Below are positions 33,617 to 42,564 of a stretch of 64,000 nt of DNA, piece after piece. Position numbers and translations under genes: made by a program. The notes under the pieces are model-generated. The model ran no database searches, was not told the origin of the DNA, and saw only the letters and a program-made list of their open reading frames with translations. Each line of letters begins with the position of its first letter. Positions within the stretch are counted from its first letter, which is position 1. The DNA lies in contig NZ_CP100416.1 of the NCBI RefSeq assembly GCF_026017845.1, positions 9,930,711 through 9,994,710 of the forward strand. Direction: 5' to 3'. Source of the DNA: Amycolatopsis mediterranei (GTDB lineage Bacteria; Actinomycetota; Actinomycetes; Mycobacteriales; Pseudonocardiaceae).

Positions 33617-34513
33617 ATGACATCGACGAAGGCTTTCACGACGGAGCGGACACAAGCTGTCTTCGAGGCAGCGTGCGCCTTCGCCGGGCTGGATGTGACC
33701 GGCGCGCAGCGAGTCCGGTTCGGGGAGAACGCCATCTACCGCCTGGCCGACGGCTCTGCCGTAGTCCGCGTCGGCCGCTCCATCCCAGCCGCCACGAAGG
33801 AAGTGCTCGTTGCCGGGTGGCTCGCCGAGAACCAGTTCCCCGCCGCGACGGTGCTCGACGGCAACGAACAGCCCTTCGTCGAAGACGGGCTACCCGTCAC
33901 GTTCTGGAACTGTCTGGAAGAGGACGACACACCAATCACTCCGGCCGAGTTCGGGAAGCTGCTGCACGACCTGCACGCGCTCCCCCACCCGACGGACTTC
34001 CGCCTGCCGACCTTTTCCCCAATGCCGAAGGTCGAGCCACGCCTTCAAGCACTGAAGGGCAAGCTGCCCGAGGCCGATCTCGACTTCCTGCGCGAGCGGT
34101 ACGAGGAACTCTCCGAGAGGTTCCAGGAACTTGAGTTCCCGCTGCCTGCCGGTCCGGTACACGGCGACGCGCACCCCGGGAACGTCATGCGCTCCCCGGA
34201 CGGAACGCTGAACCTGATCGACTTCGAGGACTTCGCCTACGGACCGCGCGAGTGGGACGCGGCCGTGCTCTCGGTCCGCCACCAGGCGTTCGGCTGGGCT
34301 TCCGAGGCCGAGTACGACTCGTACACGGCGGCCTACGGGTTCGATCCGATCGGCTGGCCGGGCTTCCCCGTGCTCAGGGCGACACGAGAGCTGAACATGA
34401 CCATGTGGCTCTCGCAGACCGTCGACGAGTCCACCGAGGTCAAAGCCGAGGTCGAGAAGCGGATCAGCGACCTACGCGACGACCAGGCGCCCCGACACTG
34501 GAAGGTTTTCTGA
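33617..34513 (+). CDS. Aminoglycoside phosphotransferase-family kinase
   Basis: A 298-residue kinase-fold protein with the Brenner motif HGDAHPGN (182-189) and the metal-binding IDFED (201-205). The N-lobe has VVRVGR and a Lys in ATKEVLVAGWL. Relatives phosphorylate antibiotics or small metabolites; the substrate here is unknown. AGGAG precedes ATG 33617. The last 42 bp overlap, tail to tail, the 3' end of the opposing TPR regulator gene. Confidence 0.82.
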   Translation: MTSTKAFTTERTQAVFEAACAFAGLDVTGAQRVRFGENAIYRLADGSAVVRVGRSIPAATKEVLVAGWLAENQFPAATVLDGNEQPFVEDGLPVTFWNCLEEDDTPITPAEFGKLLHDLHALPHPTDFRLPTFSPMPKVEPRLQALKGKLPEADLDFLRERYEELSERFQELEFPLPAGPVHGDAHPGNVMRSPDGTLNLIDFEDFAYGPREWDAAVLSVRHQAFGWASEAEYDSYTAAYGFDPIGWPGFPVLRATRELNMTMWLSQTVDESTEVKAEVEKRISDLRDDQAPRHWKVF

Positions 34514-35887
34514 CGGTAAGTGGAGGTTGGCGAAGTCGAGGAACTCCTTCACCAACGGGTCGCCGGCATGTCCGCCCAGCCGTCCGCGGAAGTCGTCGAG
34601 ATACGAGATCACCCGGAACGACTTCAGCTTCGCCGCGGTCTCGACGACCGACCTGGCCACGTCCAACGCCTCTTCGAGGTTCCCGCCTTGCAGGTGGGAC
34701 GTGGCCAGCACGGTCCGGCAGAACGAGAGGCTGCGGACGTAGGTCGACTCCGAGGCCGCGATCGACGCGGCCGCATGATGGTTGGCCAGCTCGGCGTTCC
34801 CGATATCGCGGAAGCAGTGCGCGAACTCGGCGTGTAGCTCGGCTTCGTCGAAGTAGTGGATCCACTCCGGGTCGTTTTCCCGGATGCCCTGGCAGTGCCA
34901 CCGTTCAGCCGTGAGCAGCGCGGCCGTGACGTCCTCCGCCCTGCCGAGCGAGGCAAGCGCCCGGGCTTCCATCGCGTGGAACAGCGCCATCGTGGTCGGG
35001 GTGGCGTAGCCGTTCGCGCCCTTGTACGCGGCTCGCGCCAGGTCGACCGCCCGCTGGAAATGCCCGAGGAAGTTCGCCTGGTGCGACATGCCCGCGAGGA
35101 TTCGGCCGCACAGCGCCTTGTCGCCGGCCGCCTTCGCCAGGCGGAACGCCTGCGTTAGGTACCGCTGCGCGAGGCCGTGCGCACCCGTGTCGTAGGCCGT
35201 CCAGCCGGCGAGCCGCGTGAGGGCAGCGACCTCCCGGAAGTACTCGCGGCCGATCGGGTCCTGCGGCGACACGTGCCTGATGTTCGGCAAGATCTCCTGG
35301 TCAAGGAACGACGCGACGAGCGACTTCGGCCGGCCGCCGCCGTACTTGTAGTCGAAGCTGCTGAACATCGCGGTTGCCTCGCGAACCGCCTCGACGTCCA
35401 CGACGGTGATCGAGCGCGGCTCGGTCGGCGGCCGCGATCCTTCGGTGTCCGAGTCGGTCAGCCACCGGATGACCAGGCCGCTCCATGCCTCCGGCACGAC
35501 AGACAGCGGGCCAACCCGCTTCGGCGGCCGGAGCTCGAGTTCGGTGATCGCTCCCAGCGCGACCAGGCTGTGAGCGACCTCCTCCGGGTACTCCAGGCCG
35601 ACGTCATCCGAGGTGGTCTCGGACGCTGCGGCGAAGCCGATCTCTTCGAGGCCGACAGGCCGGCCGAGCAATTCGCCGAGGACGCCAGCGATCAGCTGAC
35701 AGGTGCGCGCGTGCGGCTTCGTGCCGTCGAGCCAGCGCTTGACCGACACGTGATCCGCGCTGACCAGCTCGCCGCCGTCTCTCTGGCTGCGTTCGCGCAC
35801 CCGGCGAGCGAATCCCTTGTTAGTCGCCCCCGCCTGTCGCATAACCGCAGCTAGAAGTGCGTTCGGCTGCTTCCCCTTGTCGACCAC
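34472..35887 (-). CDS. AICE-type transcriptional regulator with TPR repeats
   Basis: A 471-residue protein. The N-terminal 80 residues form a helix-turn-helix region (KGFARRVRERS ... VSADHVSVKRWLDGTKPHA) and residues 180-470 are helical repeats (HFQRAVDLARAAYKGANGYA, LGRAEDVTAALLTAERWH). It is the kind of large regulator found near the transfer genes of AICEs. GTG 35887 has GGAGG 5 bp upstream. Clustered GTGCA/CACCCCC repeats lie just upstream, a likely operator region shared with the divergent small membrane protein. It overlaps the kinase gene at its 3' end by 42 bp. Confidence 0.75.
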   Translation of the reverse strand: MVDKGKQPNALLAAVMRQAGATNKGFARRVRERSQRDGGELVSADHVSVKRWLDGTKPHARTCQLIAGVLGELLGRPVGLEEIGFAAASETTSDDVGLEYPEEVAHSLVALGAITELELRPPKRVGPLSVVPEAWSGLVIRWLTDSDTEGSRPPTEPRSITVVDVEAVREATAMFSSFDYKYGGGRPKSLVASFLDQEILPNIRHVSPQDPIGREYFREVAALTRLAGWTAYDTGAHGLAQRYLTQAFRLAKAAGDKALCGRILAGMSHQANFLGHFQRAVDLARAAYKGANGYATPTTMALFHAMEARALASLGRAEDVTAALLTAERWHCQGIRENDPEWIHYFDEAELHAEFAHCFRDIGNAELANHHAAASIAASESTYVRSLSFCRTVLATSHLQGGNLEEALDVARSVVETAAKLKSFRVISYLDDFRGRLGGHAGDPLVKEFLDFANLHLPSENLPVSGRLVVA

Positions 35888-35910
35888 CGGTACCTCCGAA
35901 GGTCATTAAA

Positions 35911-35972
35911 GCACCCCCCGTGCACCCCCCACGTGCAAAAACGCACCCCCACGTGCACACTGCTGCACCCCC
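35911..35972. repeat. Clustered CACCCCC / CGTGCA repeats (operator candidate)
   Basis: Within 62 bp there are four copies of GCACCCCC(C) and three GTGCA words, e.g. CACCCCCCACGTGCA and CACCCCCACGTGCA. They lie in the divergent gap between the TPR regulator and the small membrane protein gene. Confidence 0.65.
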
Positions 35973-36071
35973 ACCCCCGCGCGGTTTCCTGAATTCATCA
36001 GCGACAACGCCGGATCGAAACCCCGATCCGGATCGGCCTCCCAGCCCGTCGCAGAACGAAAGGAGACCGTG

Positions 36072-36272
36072 ATGGCGAAGAACAACTTCCCAGTTATGAA
36101 GAGCGGGGGCAGCCTGGTCCGCAAGGCGATTGGCCTGGTCATCGGGCTCGCGATCGTCGTGCTGATCGTCAAGTACCCGGCCGACTCGGCGAGCTGGGCA
36201 GGCGGAGCCGTCCATGGCGTCGGCGTGGTGATCGACGGCGTCGTGCAGTTCCTCCGCGCCCTGTTCGGCTAG
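36072..36272 (+). CDS. Small single-span membrane protein
   Basis: A 66-residue protein with one strongly hydrophobic helix (about residues 17-35, IGLVIGLAIVVLIV) and a second amphipathic one near the C-terminus. AGGAGA lies 6-7 bp before ATG 36072; GTG 36069 is the alternative. Small proteins of this kind precede the transfer gene in AICEs, but no role is known. Its stop overlaps the stop of the convergent GntR gene by 4 bp. Confidence 0.7.
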   Translation: MAKNNFPVMKSGGSLVRKAIGLVIGLAIVVLIVKYPADSASWAGGAVHGVGVVIDGVVQFLRALFG

Positions 36273-36622
36273 TTCTCTCCCAGCTTCCGCTCGATCTCGC
36301 CGAGACGTTTCCTGATCTCGGCAATGGCCTGCCAGACCCGCTCGTCCCCTGAGGCCTCAGGACGAATTGCGGAGTCACCTTCGGCCGGCTGGGTGCGAAC
36401 GAACGAGCCCTTGCCGTGCCGGATCACCACCAGGCCCTCTTCCCTGAGGTGGGCAACGGCGCTCTTGGCCGTGTTCACCGCCACCCCCCAGGAATCGGCC
36501 AATTCCTGGTAGGTCGGCAGCTGCGCCCCGGGGGCGTACTCCCCCGACAGGATCGCGGCCCGGAGACCGCCGGCTACTTGCAGGAACGGCGCACGCGGGT
36601 CGTCCGGGTTCAGGGATGCCAT
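36269..36622 (-). CDS. GntR-family transcriptional repressor
   Basis: A 117-residue protein: GntR winged helix (APFLQVAGGLRAAILSG ... LPTYQELADSWGVAVNTAKS) followed by a short coiled tail. This resembles KorSA-type repressors of AICEs such as pSAM2, which silence transfer and replication genes. ATG 36622 is chosen; three GTCAGTT repeats directly upstream are the probable autoregulatory operator and also lie ahead of the rightward transfer operon. Confidence 0.88.
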   Translation of the reverse strand: MASLNPDDPRAPFLQVAGGLRAAILSGEYAPGAQLPTYQELADSWGVAVNTAKSAVAHLREEGLVVIRHGKGSFVRTQPAEGDSAIRPEASGDERVWQAIAEIRKRLGEIERKLGEN

Positions 36623-36640
36623 ACCACCAGCGTAGGCCAA

Positions 36641-36674
36641 GTCAGTTGGCTAAGTCAGTTCTCCCATGTCAGTT
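36641..36674. promoter_or_regulatory. Triple GTCAGTT operator
   Basis: Three direct copies of GTCAGTT at 36641, 36654 and 36668 (spacing 13 and 14 bp), between the GntR gene and the rightward operon. Likely binding sites for the GntR repressor. Confidence 0.65.
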
Positions 36675-36765
36675 GACAGAGTTAATAGACAGGACTTACG
36701 TTGAGTTCCGGCCGCCATCGGCCGCTCCCGAGCGGGAGACCTACAAGTCGTTGGAGTTCACACCA

Positions 36766-36999
36766 ATGGATGACCTCATCCCTTTGCCCAGCTACGCCCC
36801 GGACGGACTGACCGAGTCGGACATCGACGCGATGATCGCCGAGTACTTCGTGACGGCTCACGACCAGAAAGCGGAGAGCGCCGGCCTGGCGCCGAGCACG
36901 GACCGGGCCGCGACGCATCGACACGTCCGGCGCATCAGCCGCCAGACCGTCAGCTCGGCTCTCCGGGGCCGGTCGGACAGCCCCGGCGCGGCTGCTTGA
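36766..36999 (+). CDS. Small hypothetical protein of the transfer operon
   Basis: A 77-residue protein starting MDDLIPLPSYAPDGLTESDIDAM split here at 20 residues by the limit; the first half is acidic and the second half basic (RHVRRISRQTVSSALRGR). ATG 36766 has GGAG 11 bp upstream, so the start is less certain. It is the first gene of the rightward run after the GntR operator. No family recognised. Confidence 0.5.
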   Translation: MDDLIPLPSYAPDGLTESDIDAMIAEYFVTAHDQKAESAGLAPSTDRAATHRHVRRISRQTVSSALRGRSDSPGAAA

Positions 37000-37090
37000 A
37001 GCCGCCCCGGCCCGGCGCACGGAACCGCCAAGAACCACCCGCCGGACCGGGCTTCTCCCAACCACTTCCAAGCCAGTCAGGAGAACACCC

Positions 37091-37879
37091 ATGGTAGGGC
37101 TCGACACGCCCACGAACACCCGAAGCGCGTACCCGCCTTCGGTCACTGACCTGCTGCCCCGTGTCCGCGAGTTCGCCGCGGACCTGGGCGAGTGCCCCTC
37201 CCGGAACCGGATCATGACCGAGTTCAAGGTGGGTGCGCCGAAAGCCCGCGCCATCCTCGCCGCGCTGAACGAGGAGGCCGACACCAAGCCCGTGCGGAAG
37301 CTGCACGCGGTGACGGAACCCGCCGAAGTCGAGGAACCGGATCAGGAGTCCGAGACCACGGACGAACCGGCCTCGGATGACTCAGAGCCGCAGGTCAACG
37401 TCACCGCAGACCCGGGCGCGACACCGGAGAAGGTGCGGCGGATCAAGCTGTGGCCGGTGCTCCTCCTGGCCCTGCCGGCGTTCGTCGCCGTCTGGAGTGG
37501 CTGGGTCGGCCTCGGCAGGCTGACCGGGTTCGGCCCGATCCAGCTACTGCCGGGCATCTGGGACCACCTGACGATCAACTCGGCGATCACGCTCCCGATC
37601 GGGGTCGAGACCTACGCGGCGTTCGCTCTGCGGGTCTGGCTGTCCCCGGTGACCCGGACCCACCGAGTCCGCAGCTTCGCGAAGTGGTCGGCCCTGGGCT
37701 CGCTCGTCCTCGGGATGGTCGGCCAGGTCGCCTATCACCTGATGTCCGCGGCGGACGTCGAACGGGCTCCCTGGCCGGTGACCACGCTCGTCTCCTGCCT
37801 GCCGGTGGTTGTCCTCGGCTGCGGCGCTGCCCTCGCGCACCTCGTACGCGACACCGCCGACCAGGAGGTGAACGACTGA
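37091..37879 (+). CDS. Membrane protein of the transfer operon (SpdB-like)
   Basis: A 262-residue protein. Residues 15-60 look like a small helix-turn-helix (NRIMTEFKVGAPKARAIL), residues 70-110 are an acidic linker, and residues 118-250 hold four membrane segments. The position directly before the FtsK-like gene, with which it overlaps (TGATG), is that of spread (Spd) proteins of streptomycete conjugative elements. AGGAGAA precedes ATG 37091. A role in intramycelial spread is inferred from position. Confidence 0.6.
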   Translation: MVGLDTPTNTRSAYPPSVTDLLPRVREFAADLGECPSRNRIMTEFKVGAPKARAILAALNEEADTKPVRKLHAVTEPAEVEEPDQESETTDEPASDDSEPQVNVTADPGATPEKVRRIKLWPVLLLALPAFVAVWSGWVGLGRLTGFGPIQLLPGIWDHLTINSAITLPIGVETYAAFALRVWLSPVTRTHRVRSFAKWSALGSLVLGMVGQVAYHLMSAADVERAPWPVTTLVSCLPVVVLGCGAALAHLVRDTADQEVND

Positions 37880-40050
37880 TGAGCACCACCAACGAACCGG
37901 ACGGCGGCCGCGTGATCGCGTTCCCCGGAACGGCTTCCGGGGAGGCCGACCCGTTCGTCATCGACGCCGAGCTCGGCGACGAGGCCGCGGAGCGGTCGCC
38001 GGCTGTCCCGGTGGACCGCCCGGTCACGGATGGCTCGTCGTGGCTGGACCGCCTCCGCTCGCAGAACCGCCAGGCGATCATCCCCAGCTACCTCAAGTCG
38101 ACGGCCGACGCGAAGGACGCCGCGAAGTGGGTGGGGAAGCACTACGCGCACAAGGCCGGCTACCACGCGGCGCGGTCACCGCTCTACGCGCTTCGGCTCG
38201 CGGTGCGCTCTCCTCGGGGCCTTCTCCTCCTGCTGGCAGCAACCGGACGGTACGTGACCGACGCCGAAGGGCGTCCGGCCCGTTCGGAGACGGCCACGGC
38301 GGATAAGGCCGACCTATACCTGAAGCTGTCGCAGCAGCGTGACCGGCGAGTCGTGCTCCGGCTGATTCAGCTCGGTCTCGTGTCGACGGTCGGCCTGGTC
38401 CTGGTGTTCACGCTGCCGAACGTCCTGCCGGAGTGGGTGATCTGGGCCTGCGGCGCCATCGCGGTAGGACTGCTCGGAAAGCTCGGGTCCACCCGGGACA
38501 ACCCGGTGGTGTCGTCTCGCGCCGTCCTGTCCACTCAGGTCCAGAAGCTGACGAGTGACAACGTCGTTCAGGCGCTGTCGGTGCTCGGCATCGCGGGCAT
38601 CAACCAGGCCCTTGCCAAGAACCCGAACGCGATCGGGTTCACGGCGCCGATCACTCGCGACGGGCCGGGTTGGCGCGCCGACGTGGACCTTCCGCCGGGC
38701 GTCACGGTGTCCGAAGTGGTCGAGCGGCGCGCGAAGCTCGCGTCCGGCCTCGGCCGTCCCCTCGGCTGCGTCTGGCCGGAGGGCAACGCCGAGGTTCACC
38801 CCGGTCGGATGGTCCTTTGGGTCGGTGACCAGGACCTATCCAAGTCGCGACAGGCCGCCTGGCCGCTGCGGAAGCCCGGCACCGTGGACCTGTTCAAGCC
38901 TCAACCGTTCGGCACCGACCAGCGCGGCCGGTGGGTGGACATCACCCTGATGTTCATCTCGATGGTCATCGGCGCAATCCCGCGCATGGGCAAGACGTTC
39001 ACCCTGCGAGAGCTCCTGCTGATCGCCGCGCTCGACCCGCGGGCCGAGCTGCACTCGTTCGACCTCAAGGGAACCGGCGACCTCTCGCCGCTGGCGCCGG
39101 TGTCGCACCGGTACCGCGCCGGCGACGAGCCTGAGGACATCGCGTACGCCGTCGCCGACCTGCGGGCGCTCGCCAGTGAACTGCGGCGGCGCGCAAAGGT
39201 CATCCGGGAGCTGCCGAAGGACCTGTGCCCGGAGAACAAGGTCACGCCGGAACTGGCCGACAAGAAGTCCCTCGGCCTGCACCCGATCGTGATCGGCGTC
39301 GACGAGTGCCAGAAGTGGTTCGAGCACCCGGAGTACGGCGCGGAGATCGAGGAAGTCTGCACCGACCTCGTAAAGCGCGGCCCGGCGCTGGGCATCGTCA
39401 TCATCCTGGCGACGCAGCGGCCGGACGCGAAGAGCATCCCGACCGCGATCAGCGACAACGCGGTGATGCGGTTCTGCCTCAAGGTCACCGGCCAGCAGGC
39501 CAACGACATGGTGCTCGGCACCTCGTCGTACCGGAACGGCATCCGGGCCACCACGCTGTCCTTTCGGGACAAGGGCATCGGGTACCTGGCCGGCGAAGGC
39601 GACGAGCCGCGCATCACTCGCGGTGTGTACATCGATGGCCCAGACGCCGAGAAGATCGCGGCCCGCGCACGAACGGCGCGGCTCGCGGCCGGACGGCTGA
39701 CCGGCTACGCCGCGGGCCTCGACCTCACGCCCGAGGAGGACGAGGACACGAGCACCTTGCTCGCCGACGTGCTGACCGCGATCGGCGACGCCGAGAAGGC
39801 GTGGTCGGAACGGATCGTGGACCGGCTCGCCGAGCTGCGGCCGGCGGTCTACGGCCCGTGGGCCGAACTGCCGACCGGGGCGGCGAAGGCAACCCAGCTC
39901 TCGACCGCGCTCAAGCCGCTCGGGATCACCACCAAGCAGGTGTGGGGCAACGACGTCGACACCGGCAAGAGCGCCAACCGAATGGGCGTCAAGCGCGAAT
40001 GGATCGCCGACGCGCTGACCGAGCGTGACAGGAACCGCAAGAGCGGCTAG
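37879..40050 (+). CDS. FtsK/SpoIIIE-like conjugative DNA translocase
   Basis: A 723-residue protein with two membrane segments (about 165-205), Walker A GAIPRMGKT (365-373), and later IVIGVDECQKWFEHPEYG as Walker B and IVIILATQRPDAKSIPTAI. These match the TraSA/TraB proteins that move double-stranded DNA between hyphae in actinomycete conjugation. The C-terminal region about 650-723 is a winged-helix-like segment that could recognise the clt repeats. ATG 37879 overlaps the upstream stop. Confidence 0.92.
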   Translation: MSTTNEPDGGRVIAFPGTASGEADPFVIDAELGDEAAERSPAVPVDRPVTDGSSWLDRLRSQNRQAIIPSYLKSTADAKDAAKWVGKHYAHKAGYHAARSPLYALRLAVRSPRGLLLLLAATGRYVTDAEGRPARSETATADKADLYLKLSQQRDRRVVLRLIQLGLVSTVGLVLVFTLPNVLPEWVIWACGAIAVGLLGKLGSTRDNPVVSSRAVLSTQVQKLTSDNVVQALSVLGIAGINQALAKNPNAIGFTAPITRDGPGWRADVDLPPGVTVSEVVERRAKLASGLGRPLGCVWPEGNAEVHPGRMVLWVGDQDLSKSRQAAWPLRKPGTVDLFKPQPFGTDQRGRWVDITLMFISMVIGAIPRMGKTFTLRELLLIAALDPRAELHSFDLKGTGDLSPLAPVSHRYRAGDEPEDIAYAVADLRALASELRRRAKVIRELPKDLCPENKVTPELADKKSLGLHPIVIGVDECQKWFEHPEYGAEIEEVCTDLVKRGPALGIVIILATQRPDAKSIPTAISDNAVMRFCLKVTGQQANDMVLGTSSYRNGIRATTLSFRDKGIGYLAGEGDEPRITRGVYIDGPDAEKIAARARTARLAAGRLTGYAAGLDLTPEEDEDTSTLLADVLTAIGDAEKAWSERIVDRLAELRPAVYGPWAELPTGAAKATQLSTALKPLGITTKQVWGNDVDTGKSANRMGVKREWIADALTERDRNRKSG

Positions 40051-40059
40051 CTCCCGCAG

Positions 40060-40146
40060 GGCTCTAGATCTAGAGCCTAGTCCCTCTAGACCTAGAGCCC
40101 TCCCTAGACCGTCACAACGCCAATGATCAGCGCCCTAGCACCTAGA
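40060..40146. promoter_or_regulatory. CTAG-rich cluster with 18-bp palindrome
   Basis: Just after the translocase gene there are eight CTAG words within 82 bp, including the perfect palindrome GGCTCTAGATCTAGAGCC (40060-40077). CTAG is rare in such DNA. Possible cis-acting transfer locus (clt), replication origin or regulator site; no motif I know settles which. Confidence 0.6.
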
Positions 40147-40189
40147 GGCGCGGGCCGAGTGCGGCCAAAAACAGCCCCCGGAGGCTCCG

Positions 40190-40474
40190 TTGAACCCCCT
40201 CAGCAATCCGACCAGTCTGCTCCTGATTCTGCTCATGATCGTCACTCTCGGCTACTCCTGGTCGTGCGCGGTCTACCCGTACAAGCCGTGCCGCTCCTGC
40301 CGGGGCTTCGGCGCTTTCCGCTCGCCGTTGCTCCGCGCGATCCGGCTCTGCCGGCGGTGTGGCGGAACCGGCCGCACGCTCCGCGCCGGCCGCCGCGCCT
40401 ACAACTCCTGCCTTCGCGCTCGCCGGTCGTACCGCGATCTCCGCGACCGCGACCGCCGCGACAACAGCCGCTGA
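40190..40474 (+). CDS. Small membrane protein with DnaJ-like CxxC repeats
   Basis: 94 residues: one N-terminal membrane helix (about 8-28) then CRSCRGFG and CRRCGGTG, two CxxCxGxG units like those of the DnaJ zinc domain, then an Arg-rich tail. The start is TTG 40190, with GGAGG 6 bp upstream. Proteins like this occur next to AICE replication genes. Function unknown. Confidence 0.65.
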   Translation: MNPLSNPTSLLLILLMIVTLGYSWSCAVYPYKPCRSCRGFGAFRSPLLRAIRLCRRCGGTGRTLRAGRRAYNSCLRARRSYRDLRDRDRRDNSR

Positions 40475-40501
40475 CTTGCAGCTCAATCGAAAGGCCACCC
40501 C

Positions 40502-41032
40502 ATGAAGACCACGTTGCTCGATCCCGAGCGTCAGTTCCTGGGCTGCGTGATGCAGGTCCGGCTGACCGGGGCCCGTCGACTGCTCGCAGGCATGCGCGCC
40601 GACGACTTCGGCTCGCCGATCGCCGCCCGCGTTCTCCATTTGGTCATCGAGCTGACCGGCGCAGGCCACGCACCGACCCCGATGGCCGTGCTGGACCACG
40701 CCCGTGAGAGGACGGTGACCGAACCGCGGTCCGGCGGCGTGGACCGCCTGCACAGTCTCGGCCTCTGGATCGTCGAGACCTACACCGACGGCCCGATCCT
40801 GCCGCCTCCGTACTACGGCGCCTGGCTGAAAGCCGTCGTGCTGAAGAACGCCTACCGCCGCGCCGTCCGGGAGCACGCGGCCCGCCTGGTGCAGGCCGTC
40901 GAAGACGACTCACCAACGGACATCCTCCGCCACCAGCTCGACGACACCGAGCGCCTTGACGACCTGTGGCGGCGCTACCGCGAAGCCGGAGGCGACGACG
41001 AACCGACCGCACGCCTGGAGGTGGCCGCCTGA
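40502..41032 (+). CDS. DnaB N-terminal-domain-like replication protein
   Basis: A 176-residue protein whose first 70 residues (ERQFLGCVMQVRLTGARRLL, MRADDFGSPIAARVLHLVIEL) resemble the N-terminal helical domain of replicative DNA helicase DnaB, without the ATPase part. It is followed with a TGATG overlap by the DUF3631 protein, and both may act in element replication. ATG 40502 has GAAAGG upstream. Confidence 0.65.
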   Translation: MKTTLLDPERQFLGCVMQVRLTGARRLLAGMRADDFGSPIAARVLHLVIELTGAGHAPTPMAVLDHARERTVTEPRSGGVDRLHSLGLWIVETYTDGPILPPPYYGAWLKAVVLKNAYRRAVREHAARLVQAVEDDSPTDILRHQLDDTERLDDLWRRYREAGGDDEPTARLEVAA

Positions 41033-42564
41033 TGTCCGGATTCGACGACACCTTGTCCGTGATCGACTTCGTCATCTCCGACGAGCCAGCGACCCGCTGC
41101 CAGCAGTGCGCCCGGCCGCGCGGCGACTCACCGTCCGGCGACTTCTGCTCGGAGAACTGCCAGCGCGTCTGGCGCGGCCGCCACACCGCGGCCACGCCGG
41201 CCGAGGACGACGGCGCCCAGCCGGTCAACCCGCTGACGTGGCTCGGCCCGCCGCCGGCCGGTGCCTTCGCTAAGCCGGGTCACGAGGTCCTCGACGCGGT
41301 CGTGACATTCGTGTCGCGCTTCTCCGCCTTCGCCAACGAGCACGCCGCGCCGACGCTGGCGCTCTGGTACGCCCACACCCACGTCGCCGAACGGCTCTAC
41401 GTCACGCCGAGGCTGATCCTCGACTCGGCCGAGCCGGGGAGCGGCAAGACGCGCGTGCTGGAGGTCGCGCAGTACCTCGTGGCCAAGCCGGAGATGACGA
41501 TCAGCATCACGCCAGCCGCGATCTTCCGGATGCTCGCCGACGGGCCGATGACGCTGCTGTTCGACGAGATCGACGCGGTCTTCAACCCCAAGACGGGAGG
41601 CAACAACGAGGACCTCCGCGCCCTGCTCAACGCGGGCTACAAGCGGTCGGCGACGGTGACGCGGTGCGTCGGTGACGCCAAGAGCATGAACGTGACCCGG
41701 TTCCCGGTCTACGCGCCGGTTGCGCTCGCCGGGATCGCCGGCGGCATGCCCGACACGATCACGACCCGGGCGATCACCGTGCACATGCGCAAGCGCCGGT
41801 TCGACGAAGTCGTCGAGGAGTTCATCGAAGAGGACGTCGAACGCGAGTCAGCACCGGTGCGCGCCGACCTGGCGGAGTGGGTTGGTCGCGTCGGCGACGA
41901 GGTGAGCCGCGCCCGGCCGGAACGCCCGGACGGCGTCCGTGACCGGGCCGCGGAGATCTGGCGGCCGCTGCTGGCGATCGCCGACGCGGCCGGCGGGCAC
42001 TGGCCGGAGACCGCGCGACGGGCCTGCCGTCACTTCGTGCTCGAAGCCACCGCGCAACCGGCCTCGATCGGCGTGCGGCTGCTGGCGGACATCCGGCAGA
42101 TCTTCGCCGCGGAGAACACCGACCGCATGGTTACCGCCGAGCTGATCCGCGAACTGCACGCCATCGAAGACGGCCCCTGGACCGACGTCCAGGGCAAGCC
42201 GCTCGACAGCCGCCGTCTCGCGAAGGAACTCGACCGGTACCTGGTCCGGCCGAAAGACCTCAAGATCAGCGGCAAGACCCTCAAGGGCTACCGCATCGAC
42301 GGCGACGGCGGACTCGCCGACGCCTGGAGCCGCTACCTCCCGCCGCTCGAAACGGGGGCGACCTCCGCGACCAACGCGCCCCTGCAGGTCACCGCCACAT
42401 CCGGCGCCCCGGAGACACCGGCCTCGGCCGCGACCTCCGCAACCCGGGTCGCGGACGGTCGCCGCACCCAACAACCGCTGACACCCCTGCTGACCAGCCC
42501 GGTCGCGGAGGTCGCGGACGTCGCGGCCACCAAGCCCGACCACGACACCGAGGGGGATCGATGA
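41032..42564 (+). CDS. DUF3631-type replication initiator/helicase
   Basis: A 510-residue protein. CQQC and C-x3-C near residues 23-45 may form a zinc ribbon; Walker A AEPGSGKT is at 133-140 and Walker B LLFDEIDAV near 176. Residues 270-440 match DUF3631. Proteins with this domain serve as replication initiators or primase-associated helicases in AICEs. The C-terminal 70 residues are low complexity. It is coupled to the excisionase gene by an ATGA overlap. Confidence 0.82.
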   Translation: MSGFDDTLSVIDFVISDEPATRCQQCARPRGDSPSGDFCSENCQRVWRGRHTAATPAEDDGAQPVNPLTWLGPPPAGAFAKPGHEVLDAVVTFVSRFSAFANEHAAPTLALWYAHTHVAERLYVTPRLILDSAEPGSGKTRVLEVAQYLVAKPEMTISITPAAIFRMLADGPMTLLFDEIDAVFNPKTGGNNEDLRALLNAGYKRSATVTRCVGDAKSMNVTRFPVYAPVALAGIAGGMPDTITTRAITVHMRKRRFDEVVEEFIEEDVERESAPVRADLAEWVGRVGDEVSRARPERPDGVRDRAAEIWRPLLAIADAAGGHWPETARRACRHFVLEATAQPASIGVRLLADIRQIFAAENTDRMVTAELIRELHAIEDGPWTDVQGKPLDSRRLAKELDRYLVRPKDLKISGKTLKGYRIDGDGGLADAWSRYLPPLETGATSATNAPLQVTATSGAPETPASAATSATRVADGRRTQQPLTPLLTSPVAEVADVAATKPDHDTEGDR

